From Agromyces cerinus (lineage in GTDB: Bacteria > Actinomycetota > Actinomycetes > Actinomycetales > Microbacteriaceae), in the NCBI RefSeq assembly GCF_016907835.1, contig NZ_JAFBCT010000001.1, positions 2,046,001 to 2,110,000 of the forward strand: a stretch of DNA of 64,000 bases, read 5' to 3'. This document shows positions 35,561 to 43,777 of this stretch, one piece after another. Under the pieces are notes generated by a model. It was not told where the DNA came from. It ran no database searches and worked only from the letters and a program-made list of their open reading frames with translations. The position numbers were made by a program, and so were the translations under genes. How positions within the stretch are numbered: the stretch's first letter is position 1; every line of letters starts with the position of its first letter.

Positions 35561-36645
35561 CCTGGTGGAGCACCGACGACGACGAGGACGACGAGCCCGA
35601 GTTCGACGAGTCGGATGTGCGCGTGCGGCCGAGCCGGCGCGGCAGCCGGCCGCGCACGAAGCAGCGACCTGAGCACGCCGATGCGGTCGCCGGCATGGTG
35701 ATCGGCGTCGACCGCGGTCGCTACAGCGTGCTGATCGACGAGAACGGTCCCGACGAACGCGTGATCACGGCGGCCCGCGCGAGCGAGCTTCGCCGCAAGT
35801 CGGTCGTCACCGGTGATCACGTCGACCTCGTCGGCGACACCTCCGGCGAGCCGGGCACCCTCTCGCGCATCGTGCGGGTCGGCGAGCGCACCACCCTGCT
35901 GCGACGCAGCGCCGACGACACCGACGAGGTCGAGCGCGTCATCGTCGCCAACGCCGACCAGATGCTCATCGTCGTCGCGGCGGCGAATCCCGAACCGCGC
36001 ATCCGCCTGCTCGATCGATATCTCGTCGCGGCGTTCGATGCCGGCATCCGCCCGCTCCTCGTCATCACCAAGACCGACCTCGCCGACCCCGCCGAGTTCC
36101 TGCGCAACTTCGCCGGTCTCGACCTGACGGTCTTCCTGAGCGGCGAGCACGAGATGCCGCTCGACGAGATCGCCCGCGTGCTCGTCGGCCACCGAACCGT
36201 GTTCGTCGGCCACTCGGGCGTCGGCAAGTCCACGCTCGTGAACGCCCTCGTGCCGAGCGCGAAGCGCGCCACCGGGCACGTCAACGTCGTCACCGGCCGG
36301 GGCCGCCACACGTCCTCGTCGACGGTGTGGCTGCGCTTCGATGCCGCAGACCTGCCGGCTGCCGACGTGCCCGATGCGGCGACCGGGACCGGTTGGGTGA
36401 TCGACACGCCCGGCGTGCGCTCGTTCGGCCTCGGCCACGTCGACCGTGCGAACATCCTGCGCTCCTTCACCGACCTCGACCGCCTCGCCGAGCGTTGCCC
36501 CCGCGGGTGCACGCACCTGCCCGACGCCCCCGACTGCGCCATCGTCGAGGCCGTTGAGGCCGGGGAGCTCGGCGAGACCGGTGCGGCCCGCCTCGAATCG
36601 CTCCAGCGCCTGCTGACGACCTTCGCGGGCGGCGCCGCGGTCTGA
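35557..36645 (+). CDS. rsgA: Ribosome small subunit-dependent GTPase A
   Basis: Late 30S-assembly GTPase of 362 residues. After an acidic and then basic N-terminal tail comes the OB-fold (about 45-110), then a circularly permuted GTPase in the order G4 VITKTDLAD, G1 GHSGVGKSTLVNAL, G3 IDTPGVRSFGL, and a C-terminal zinc knuckle CPRGCTHLPDAPDC. G4 before G1 is diagnostic. The start overlaps the aroA stop. Confidence 0.95.
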   Translation: MTWWSTDDDEDDEPEFDESDVRVRPSRRGSRPRTKQRPEHADAVAGMVIGVDRGRYSVLIDENGPDERVITAARASELRRKSVVTGDHVDLVGDTSGEPGTLSRIVRVGERTTLLRRSADDTDEVERVIVANADQMLIVVAAANPEPRIRLLDRYLVAAFDAGIRPLLVITKTDLADPAEFLRNFAGLDLTVFLSGEHEMPLDEIARVLVGHRTVFVGHSGVGKSTLVNALVPSAKRATGHVNVVTGRGRHTSSSTVWLRFDAADLPAADVPDAATGTGWVIDTPGVRSFGLGHVDRANILRSFTDLDRLAERCPRGCTHLPDAPDCAIVEAVEAGELGETGAARLESLQRLLTTFAGGAAV

Positions 36646-36723
36646 GGCTGCGATGAGCCTGCCGTGCCCCCTGCGGGCGTTCTGCGGCCCCGGGGCATCC
36701 GTCGACGTGCTTACCATTGAGGC

Positions 36724-37200
36724 ATGACCGATGCACGACTCGCCCCCGGCGACCTCGCTCCAGATTTCACCCTGCTCGACCAGAACGGCGAACCGGTCAC
36801 CCTCTCGGCCCTTCGCGGTTCGAAGGTGGTGCTCTACTTCTACCCCGAGGCGATGACCCCCGGCTGCACGACCGAGGCGTGCGACTTCCGCGACAACCTG
36901 AACTCGTTCGGAAGCGCGGGCATCCGCGTGCTCGGCGTCTCGAAGGACGACGTGGCCAAGCTCGCCGCGTTCGCGGCTCGCGACCGGCTGACCTACACGT
37001 TGCTCTCCGACACCGACCTCGCCGTGCAGCAGGCGTACGGCGTCTGGGGCGAGAAGGCGCTCTACGGCAAGATCGTCGTCGGCTCCATCCGGTCGACCTT
37101 CGTGATCGCCGAAGACGGCACGATCGAGCGTGCCTTCTACAACGTCAAGGCGACGGGCCACGTGGCGCGGCTGCGCCGCGACCTCGGCCTCGACGGCTGA
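36724..37200 (+). CDS. bcp: Thioredoxin-dependent peroxiredoxin, Bcp/PrxQ type
   Basis: Reduces hydroperoxides using thioredoxin. The 158-residue protein contains the PrxQ motif with peroxidatic Cys48 and resolving Cys53 in MTPGCTTEACDFRD, five residues apart as in E. coli Bcp. The catalytic arginine region is at GSIRSTFVI. ATG at 36724. It lies near sigR/rsrA but is not obviously in that regulon; I see no clear SigR promoter. Confidence 0.93.
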   Translation: MTDARLAPGDLAPDFTLLDQNGEPVTLSALRGSKVVLYFYPEAMTPGCTTEACDFRDNLNSFGSAGIRVLGVSKDDVAKLAAFAARDRLTYTLLSDTDLAVQQAYGVWGEKALYGKIVVGSIRSTFVIAEDGTIERAFYNVKATGHVARLRRDLGLDG

Positions 37201-37261
37201 GTCGGCACAGACCCCGACCAGCAGGTCCCGACCAGCAGATGCACCAGCCCGACTCCGGGGG

Positions 37262-37729
37262 TCACGCCGCGGCGTGATCCTCGGGGCGGGTGTACGCCAG
37301 GCGCACCGGCGTCCACAGCAGCAGGCCGATGACGGTGATCGCAGGCACCAGGAGCGCCCATCCCACATCAGGCCGGGCGAACAGGCCCTGGAAGGCGCCG
37401 ACCGCGACCGACACCTGCAGGATCTGCCAGACGATGGCCGCTGCGCGCGACCACGGCGCCTGACGGATCGAACCGACGGCGACCGTCACGACCCAGATCG
37501 CGCCGATCGCGACGAGCACGAGCAGTGCGATCGCCGTCGTGTACGACGACGGTTCGAGCGAGAACAGGTCGATCACGAGCCAGATCACGAGGGCGATCAT
37601 CGCCGCCGCCTCGAGCAGGAGCAGCACGCTCACGACGATGAGCGCGACCCGCACACCCGACTCGGGAGTTTCGTGCCGCTCGGGCGAGCCGTCTCGCGCC
37701 TCGAGGGAGGCGTCGTCGCGCCGATTCAC
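37262..37729 (-). CDS. Hypothetical four-helix membrane protein
   Basis: 155 residues; not a named family. A charged 27-residue N-terminus precedes four hydrophobic segments (about 27-55, 63-85, 93-112, 121-141), with a short cytoplasmic tail YTRPEDHAAA. ATG at 37729. Such proteins are common and uncharacterised in Microbacteriaceae. It is divergent from whiB1, with a 204-base regulatory gap between. Confidence 0.72.
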   Translation of the reverse strand: MNRRDDASLEARDGSPERHETPESGVRVALIVVSVLLLLEAAAMIALVIWLVIDLFSLEPSSYTTAIALLVLVAIGAIWVVTVAVGSIRQAPWSRAAAIVWQILQVSVAVGAFQGLFARPDVGWALLVPAITVIGLLLWTPVRLAYTRPEDHAAA

Positions 37730-37817
37730 AGGGTTATCCCATACACAGCTATTGATTCGATCTCTCCGCTATGCGACCATTTATGAGGCCGAATTGATGC
37801 TCACAGGGACGTGAGCC

Positions 37818-37832
37818 GATCAGTCACTGATC
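37818..37832. promoter_or_regulatory. 15-base palindrome upstream of whiB1
   Basis: GATCAGTCACTGATC is a perfect dyad around a central C. A second imperfect dyad, CTCAC-6-GTGAG, lies just upstream at about 37800-37814. They lie roughly 100-130 bases before the whiB1 start in an unusually AT-richer gap (37730-37933), and may be an operator or a structured leader. Confidence 0.4.
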
Positions 37833-37933
37833 CTACTTCCCGAGATTCGGCTTTCCCCCTGCAGCAGCCGGTTTCGGCAAGCGCAATCGTGCGCGTCTGC
37901 AATCGAAGTACACCCCGCAAGGAGCATCCCCAT

Positions 37934-38182
37934 ATGGATTGGCGCGACAAGGCCGCCTGCCTCACCGCAGACCCGGAACTCTTCTTCCCGGTCGGCAACA
38001 CCGGTCCCGCCGTCGACCAGATCGAGAAGGCGAAGACCGTGTGCGGTCGCTGCACCGTCACCGAGATCTGCCTGCAGTACGCCCTCGAGACCGGCCAGGA
38101 CTCGGGCGTGTGGGGTGGCCTCAGCGAAGACGAGCGCCGCGCCCTCAAGCGCCGCGCCGCACGCGCCCGCCGCGCCTCCTAG
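37934..38182 (+). CDS. whiB1: WhiB-family iron-sulfur transcription regulator, WhiB1 type
   Basis: 82-residue Wbl protein. The four cluster cysteines are Cys9, Cys37, Cys40 and Cys46 and the GVWGG turn follows at about residues 58-62. The basic tail EDERRALKRRAARARR is the DNA-binding part. The segment DPELFFPVGNTGPA and the tail match mycobacterial WhiB1 closely; WhiB1 binds SigA, is essential and senses nitric oxide. I chose ATG at 37934, with AAGGAG upstream at 37919-37924; an in-frame extension to 37811 is not family-like. Confidence 0.93.
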   Translation: MDWRDKAACLTADPELFFPVGNTGPAVDQIEKAKTVCGRCTVTEICLQYALETGQDSGVWGGLSEDERRALKRRAARARRAS

Positions 38183-38187
38183 CGACT

Positions 38188-38215
38188 CGGCGGCCGGTCG
38201 ACCCGGCCGCCGTTT
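38188..38215 (+). terminator. Rho-independent terminator of whiB1
   Basis: CGGCGGCCGG and CCGGCCGCCG form a perfect 10-bp stem with a five-base loop and are followed by TTT. It starts six bases after the whiB1 stop. Confidence 0.75.
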
Positions 38216-38288
38216 CCGCTCACCGTTTCGCACGGCTGACGGCCCTGCCCGTTCGCCGACGCGTCACGACCTTCGGCGACCCCGCGAC

Positions 38289-38900
38289 TCACCGAGCCGC
38301 GATGATCCGCTCGAGCTCGGGGATGAGCGCTGAGAACGCCCGAGCCCGATGACTGTGCGTGTTCTTCACCTCGGGCGCGAGCTCCGCTGCGGAGACCTCG
38401 AAACCCTCCGGCACGAAGATCGGGTCGTACCCGAACCCGTGCGCCCCCGACTCCTCGAGCGCGATGCGTCCGGGCCACAGCCCGACCGCGGCGTACTCGT
38501 GCGGCCCGCCGGCGGCTTCGGGCACCACGAGTGCGATGGTGCAGTGGAAGTGACCACGGCGATTCGGATCTCGGATGTCGCCGAGCTGCGCGAGCAGCAG
38601 GTCGAGGTTCGCCTGCGCCCCCCTGCCCGGTCCCGCCCAACGGGCCGAGAAGATGCCGGGTGAACCTCCCATGACGTCGACGGCGATGCCGGAGTCGTCG
38701 GCGAGGGCGATGCGTCCGGTGTGCGCCGCAGCGGCACGCGCCTTGATGAAGGCGTTCTCCTCGAACGACGTGCCGTCCTCGACGGGTTCGGGCCCGTCGT
38801 AGGCGAGCACCGTGAGCCCCGGCATCCGCTCGCCCAGGATCTTCTGGAACTCGTCGACCTTGTGCTGATTGTGGGTGGCGAGCACGACCTCGAGACTCAT
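38289..38900 (-). CDS. rdgB: Non-canonical purine NTP pyrophosphatase (RdgB/HAM1)
   Basis: Cleans the nucleotide pool by hydrolysing dITP, ITP and XTP. The 203-residue protein has VLATHNQHKVDEFQKIL at the N-terminus, TSFEENAFIKARAAAA, LADDSGIAVDVMGGSPGIFSARWAG and GFGYDPIFVPEG, all conserved family motifs. I chose ATG at 38900, eight bases after GGGGAG. A GTG at 38909 overlapping the rph stop is the alternative. It is the third gene of the murI-rph-rdgB unit. Confidence 0.94.
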   Translation of the reverse strand: MSLEVVLATHNQHKVDEFQKILGERMPGLTVLAYDGPEPVEDGTSFEENAFIKARAAAAHTGRIALADDSGIAVDVMGGSPGIFSARWAGPGRGAQANLDLLLAQLGDIRDPNRRGHFHCTIALVVPEAAGGPHEYAAVGLWPGRIALEESGAHGFGYDPIFVPEGFEVSAAELAPEVKNTHSHRARAFSALIPELERIIAAR

Positions 38901-38905
38901 CGGCG

Positions 38906-39680
38906 TCACTCCCCCGCTGCGGCGACGGCTTCAGCGAGCACGCGCTGCTGGATGCGCGTGAGGTCCGCGGTGCCCGCGAGGGCGAGGTCGAGCAGCGAGT
39001 CGAGCTCGCGGCGGTCGAAGGGCGCGCCCTCGGCGGTGCCCTGCACCTCCACGAAGAGGCCGCGGCCGGTCGCCACGACGTTCATGTCGGTCTCCGCACG
39101 CACGTCCTCGACGTAGGCCAGGTCGAGCATCGGCGTGCCGTCGATGATGCCGACCGAGACGGCCGAGACGGTGTCGATGAGCGGCTGGGCGCGCTGGCCG
39201 ACGAACTTCTTGTCACGTGCCCACTCGATCGCATCGGCGAGCGCCACGTAGGCGCCCGTGATCGCGGCCGTGCGGGTGCCGCCGTCTGCCTGCAGCACAT
39301 CGCAGTCGATCTGGATCGTGTTCTCGCCGAGACCCTTCATGTCGACGACGGCGCGCAGGCTCCGGCCGATGAGGCGGCTGATCTCGTGGGTACGGCCCCC
39401 CGATGCGGCCCTTGACGGCCTCGCGGTCGTTGCGCGTGTTCGTGGCGCGGGGCAGCATCGAGTACTCGGCGGTGACCCAGCCCTTGCCCTTGCCGTTCAT
39501 CCAGCGGGGCACGCCGTTCGTGAACGACGCCGTGCAGAGCACCTTGGTCTTGCCGAACGAGACGAGGGCGCTGCCCTCCGCGTGCTCGCTCCAGCCGCGC
39601 TCGATGGTCACCTCGCGCAACTGGTCGGCGGTGCGCCCGTCGGCGCGGATGATGGTGGTGGGCTCGGATGCCTCGGTCAT
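38906..39680 (-). pseudogene. rph: Ribonuclease PH, interrupted by a one-base insertion
   Basis: RNase PH trims tRNA 3' ends phosphorolytically. The first about 95 codons read correctly to [12 protein letters not shown]. The minus strand then carries six G (plus-strand C-run 39396-39401), the frame shifts, and [13 protein letters not shown] replaces the expected [19 protein letters not shown]. The correct protein resumes in the next frame as [21 protein letters not shown] and runs to the stop at 38906. Removing one G gives a 257-residue intact enzyme, normal length. A sequencing error in the homopolymer or a real frameshift are both possible. Start overlaps the murI stop (ATGA). Confidence 0.9.
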
Positions 39681-40522
39681 GCGTTCTCCTGTCGAAGCCG
39701 TACGTGGTCTGGGATCGTGACGGCACCGGTCTGCACGAGCTCGACGCTCGGGATCTCGGGGCCGATGAGTCGGTGGGCGAGGTCGAGGAACGCGCTCGTG
39801 GAGCGGCCCGTGGCCTCGTAGCGGTAGCTGGGCGGGGTCGCGGCGCGGCGCTCGGCACCCGTGCCGACGAGCACGCGGTAGACGTCGTTCGCCGTCTCGA
39901 CGTCGCTCGAGACGAGCGAGACCTCCTCGCCCATGACGTAGGAGATCGCGCCCTTCAGGAACGGGTAGTGCGTGCAGCCGAGCACGAGGGTGTCGATGCG
40001 CGCCCGCTTCAGCGGGGCGAGGTACTCCTCGGTGATGGCGAGCAGTTCATCGCCGGTGGTGACACCCGCCTCGACGAACTCGACGAATCTCGGGCACGCC
40101 TGCGAGAAGAGCTCCAGGTGCGGAGCGGCGGCGAACGCGTCGTCGTAGGCGCGCGAGGAGATCGTGCCGGCGGTGCCGATGACGCCGACCCGGCCGGTCT
40201 TCGTCGTCGCGACGGCCCGGCGCACGGCCGGCTGGATCACCTCGACGACGGGGACGTCGTAGCGCTCGCGGGCGTCGCGCAGCATCGCGGCGGAGGCCGT
40301 GTTGCACGCGATCACGAGCATCTTCACGCCCTGTGCCACGAGGTCGTCGAGCACCGCGAGGGCGTAGCCGCGCACGTCGGCGATCTTCTTCGGGCCGTAC
40401 GGCGAGTGCTCGAGGTCGCCGATGTAGAGGATCGACTCGTTGGGCAGTTGGTCTTTCACGGCCCGGGCGACGGTGAGCCCGCCGACCCCGGAGTCGAAGA
40501 TCCCGATCGGTGCATCCGTCAC
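39677..40522 (-). CDS. murI: Glutamate racemase
   Basis: Provides D-glutamate for peptidoglycan. The 281-residue protein has [16 protein letters not shown] at the N-terminus (proton-handling Asp), the catalytic Cys in [11 protein letters not shown], the second Cys in [13 protein letters not shown], and the substrate segment [14 protein letters not shown] at 40522 (VTDAPIG) is the start because an ATG slightly upstream hits a stop at once. First gene of murI-rph-rdgB. Confidence 0.95.
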   Translation of the reverse strand: MTDAPIGIFDSGVGGLTVARAVKDQLPNESILYIGDLEHSPYGPKKIADVRGYALAVLDDLVAQGVKMLVIACNTASAAMLRDARERYDVPVVEVIQPAVRRAVATTKTGRVGVIGTAGTISSRAYDDAFAAAPHLELFSQACPRFVEFVEAGVTTGDELLAITEEYLAPLKRARIDTLVLGCTHYPFLKGAISYVMGEEVSLVSSDVETANDVYRVLVGTGAERRAATPPSYRYEATGRSTSAFLDLAHRLIGPEIPSVELVQTGAVTIPDHVRLRQENA

Positions 40523-40577
40523 GACATGCAAGCGTAGCGCTCCCCGCTGAACGCGCCCTCCTCGATAGGCTGTCCGG

Positions 40578-41897
40578 GTGACCGGCTCAGCAGCGCTCTT
40601 CACCGACCGATACGAACTGACGATGGTCGATGCCGCGTTGCTCGACGGCACCGCGCATCGCGAGAGCCTGTTCGAGGCATTCGCGAGGCGCCTGCCCGAC
40701 GGGCGGCGGTACGGCATCGTCGCGGGCACGGGCCGCCTGCTCGAGCTGATCCAGCGCTTCCGCTTCGACGAGGCCGAGCTCGAGTGGCTGCGCGAACACG
40801 AGGTCGTGCGACCCGCGACCCTCGACTGGCTCGCCGACTATCGGTTCACCGGCGACATCTGGGGCTACCGCGAGGGCGAGGCGTACTTCCCGGGCTCTCC
40901 CCTGCTCACGATCCAGGCGAGCTTCGCCGAGGCCGTGATGCTCGAGACCGTGGTGCTCTCGACCCTCAACTACGACTCCTCGGTCGCGAGCGCCGCCGCC
41001 CGCATGGTCTCCGTCGCCCTCGGCCGCCCGATCGCCGAGATGGGCTCGCGGCGAACCAGCGAGCGTGCGGCCGTCGCCGCTGCCCGAGCCGCGTACATCG
41101 CGGGCTTCGACGCCACCTCGAACCTCGAGGCCGGGCGCACCTGGGGCATCCCGACCATGGGCACGGCCGCGCACGCCTTCACCCTGCTGCACGACACCGA
41201 AGAGGGGGCGTTCCGCGCTCAGGTCGAGGCCTTCGGGCCGAAGACCACCCTGCTCGTCGACACCTACGACATCACGAAGGGCGTCGAGCTCGCCGTGAAG
41301 ATCGCCGGCCCCGAGCTCGGCGCCGTGCGCATCGACTCGGGCGATCTGCCGACCGTCGTCGCCGCCGTGCGCGAGCAGCTCGACACCCTCGGCGCCGTCG
41401 ACACGCGCATCACCGTCACGAGCGACCTCGACGAGTTCACGATCGCCGGCCTCTCGGGGGCACCGGTCGACGCGTACGGCGTCGGCACCGCCGTCGTGAC
41501 CGGCTCGGGGTTCCCGGCCGCCGGAATGGTGTTCAAGCTCGTCGCACGCCGCGACGACGCCGGTGACTGGGTGTCGGTCGCGAAGGCATCGACGCAGAAG
41601 GCGAGCGTCGGCGGCCGCAAGAACGCCGCACGACGCCTCGATTCGACCCGTACCGCTCGTGAAGAGCTCGTCTTCGTCGGCGACGGCCCCGACGGCGAGG
41701 CCGAGTACGAAGCCGACGACCAGCTGCGACCGCTCATGGTGCAGCTGATGACCGGCGGCGAAGCCGACCCGGCATTCCTCGGCAAGGCCGGCACCGAGGC
41801 TGCACGGGCCCACCGCTCCACGGTCATGCAGGAACTGCCGGTTGAGGCGTTCCGCCTGGGCCGCGGCGAACCGGTGATCCCGACGACCTACCTCTGA
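40578..41897 (+). CDS. pncB: Nicotinate phosphoribosyltransferase
   Basis: Salvages nicotinate to NAMN for NAD synthesis. The 439-residue protein has [32 protein letters not shown], the active-site region ISRRTSER-like [28 protein letters not shown] and [19 protein letters not shown], as in actinobacterial PncB. GTG at 40578 is the start. It is divergent from murI and convergent with the DUF3039 gene, with 7 bases between stops. Confidence 0.94.
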   Translation: MTGSAALFTDRYELTMVDAALLDGTAHRESLFEAFARRLPDGRRYGIVAGTGRLLELIQRFRFDEAELEWLREHEVVRPATLDWLADYRFTGDIWGYREGEAYFPGSPLLTIQASFAEAVMLETVVLSTLNYDSSVASAAARMVSVALGRPIAEMGSRRTSERAAVAAARAAYIAGFDATSNLEAGRTWGIPTMGTAAHAFTLLHDTEEGAFRAQVEAFGPKTTLLVDTYDITKGVELAVKIAGPELGAVRIDSGDLPTVVAAVREQLDTLGAVDTRITVTSDLDEFTIAGLSGAPVDAYGVGTAVVTGSGFPAAGMVFKLVARRDDAGDWVSVAKASTQKASVGGRKNAARRLDSTRTAREELVFVGDGPDGEAEYEADDQLRPLMVQLMTGGEADPAFLGKAGTEAARAHRSTVMQELPVEAFRLGRGEPVIPTTYL

Positions 41898-41904
41898 GCT
41901 GCGG

Positions 41905-42192
41905 CTACTCCGCCTTCATCTTCTCGTAGATCGCCTTGCAGGTCGGGCAGACGGGGAACTTCTCGGGGTCGCGCCCCGGGGTCCACTTCTTGCCGCACAG
42001 CGCCTTCACGGGCTTGCCGGTGAGGGCCGACTGCAGGATCTTGTCTTTCTGCACGTAGTGCGAGAAGCGCTCGTGATCGCCGGGCTCGATGGCCTCTTCG
42101 TTCAGGAGCTTCTCGAGCTCGCGGTCGAGAACGTCGGTACCGCCGCCGGGGGAACCGGGGTCGGCGATGCTCGCGCGCACGGAGGAGATCAT
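41905..42192 (-). CDS. DUF3039 family protein
   Basis: 95-residue actinobacterial protein of unknown function. Conserved elements are ERFSHYVQKDKILQSALTGKPVKALCGKKWTPGRDPEKFPVCPTCKAIYE at about residues 40-90 (the Cys of CGKKW and the CPTC pair could bind zinc). I chose ATG at 42192 (MISSVRAS). The next gene on the strand is an ABC permease 10 bases upstream. No function known. Confidence 0.88.
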   Translation of the reverse strand: MISSVRASIADPGSPGGGTDVLDRELEKLLNEEAIEPGDHERFSHYVQKDKILQSALTGKPVKALCGKKWTPGRDPEKFPVCPTCKAIYEKMKAE

Positions 42193-42202
42193 GCGATCGA
42201 TT

Positions 42203-43777
42203 CTACGCGCGGATCGCGGCACCGAGGATCTCGGGGCCCCGACGGTCGAACACCCTGCCGCCCGCCATCACGCCGATCGCGAGCACGGCGAGTCCGAGGG
42301 CGACCCCCGAGGCGAGGGATGCCGCGTGCCACGCCGGGTCGACGAAGATGCCGGCCGCCGCGAACGCCACGGCCGGAAGTGCGACGAGCAGCGAACCGAG
42401 CATCGTGACCGTCTGCACGAGCGCCGTGATCGTTCCGGTCGCCTGCGGCTGCTGGAACGGGCTGTCACCGGGCTTGACGGCCGGGTAGGGGAATCGGGCC
42501 GACGTGATCGACCCGACACCGAGCCCGCCGAGGAGGAGTGCCGTGCTGACTCCGAGGAGGGACGGCACCAGTCTCCAGTCGTTCAGCACGAACACCGTGA
42601 CCGCGCTGCCGAGGCCGATGACGAGCACGCCCGCGATCAGCACGGGCACGAGGCGGCCGAGTCGATCGGAGACCCCGCGCACGCCGGAGACGACGTGCAG
42701 CCAGATGGCCGTGGAGTCGTAGGCGGTGTCGTTGTGCAGGCTCCAGCCGAGGAACAGGCACATGAGCGGCACCGGGATGAGCCAGAGGTACTCGGTCGGC
42801 ACGCCGGCGAGACTGAGCGGCACCATGACGATGACCGGCACGATCGGCACCATGATGAGCGAGACCCAGTAGCGGGCGTCGCGGAACCAGTAGGTGAAGC
42901 TTCGTGCGGCGACGGCACCGGCGGCGCCCTGCGGCATCCGGTCGAACCAGCCGAGTCCACGGTAGCTCTTCGCGGAGGCCTCACGGCCGGGGGTCACGAG
43001 CATCTTGGCCACGAGGGCCTGCCAGGCGAACCAGATGACCGCGAGCGTCGCGGCGGCGATGAGCAGCTTCACGATCGCGGCGCCCCACTGCCCGGCGGCG
43101 GCATCGCCGGGCACCGCGAAGACCGCGCCGAACGGCGTCCACGAGAGCACCGCGGCGATCGACTCCATGACCGAGACGCCAGAGCTCGCCCAGTCGACCG
43201 AGACGAGCACGACGATGATCGGCGACGCCATGACGATCAGGAGCAGCCCGAGCACGCCGCTGAGTTCGCGCGCCCGACGGGTGGCGAGCAGCAGGGAGGC
43301 GATGCCGGTCGAGACGCGGGCCAGCAGGAGGCAGGTGGCGAAGGCGATCGCTGCGGTGATGATCGCCAGCAGGGTCTCGCCGACGCCGCGCGACCACGTG
43401 ACGACCGTTCCGAGCAGCACGAGGGCGAGCACGAGGGCGGGCACGCCGATGACGGCGGCGACGGCGAGCCCGATCGCGAGTGTGCGGTCGGGCAGCCCGA
43501 AGAGTGCGAAGCGCCGCGGGTCCATCGTGTCGTCGACGCCGAAGATCAACGGAACGACGATGAATCCGAGCACGGTGAGCGACCCGGCGACGACGAATGC
43601 GCTGCGGATGATCTCGACGTCATCGCTGAAGCGCAGCCCGACGAGTCCGGCGAACAGCAGTGCCGCCAGCCCGAGTCCGTAGATCAGTCCGATGACGATG
43701 CCGACGACCTGCCAGGTGCTGCGCCGGAAGATGTTGCCGAGCAGTCGCAGTTTCAGTCGGAGAAACTGTGCAACCAT
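42203..43777 (-). CDS. ABC-2-type exporter permease
   Basis: 524-residue integral membrane protein with about 12 to 14 hydrophobic helices, the permease of an ABC exporter. It starts MVAQFLRLKLRLLGNIFRR, followed by helices from about residue 23. It begins 25 bases inside the end of the ATPase gene (overlap 43753-43777), so the two are [18 protein letters not shown]. Substrate unknown; the family includes exporters of drugs, lipids and peptides. Confidence 0.88.
   Translation of the reverse strand: MVAQFLRLKLRLLGNIFRRSTWQVVGIVIGLIYGLGLAALLFAGLVGLRFSDDVEIIRSAFVVAGSLTVLGFIVVPLIFGVDDTMDPRRFALFGLPDRTLAIGLAVAAVIGVPALVLALVLLGTVVTWSRGVGETLLAIITAAIAFATCLLLARVSTGIASLLLATRRARELSGVLGLLLIVMASPIIVVLVSVDWASSGVSVMESIAAVLSWTPFGAVFAVPGDAAAGQWGAAIVKLLIAAATLAVIWFAWQALVAKMLVTPGREASAKSYRGLGWFDRMPQGAAGAVAARSFTYWFRDARYWVSLIMVPIVPVIVMVPLSLAGVPTEYLWLIPVPLMCLFLGWSLHNDTAYDSTAIWLHVVSGVRGVSDRLGRLVPVLIAGVLVIGLGSAVTVFVLNDWRLVPSLLGVSTALLLGGLGVGSITSARFPYPAVKPGDSPFQQPQATGTITALVQTVTMLGSLLVALPAVAFAAAGIFVDPAWHAASLASGVALGLAVLAIGVMAGGRVFDRRGPEILGAAIRA

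Noticed and set aside
37800-37832. CRP/GlxR site upstream of whiB1
   Set aside because: The dyad orientation and spacing do not match TGTGA-N6-TCACA.
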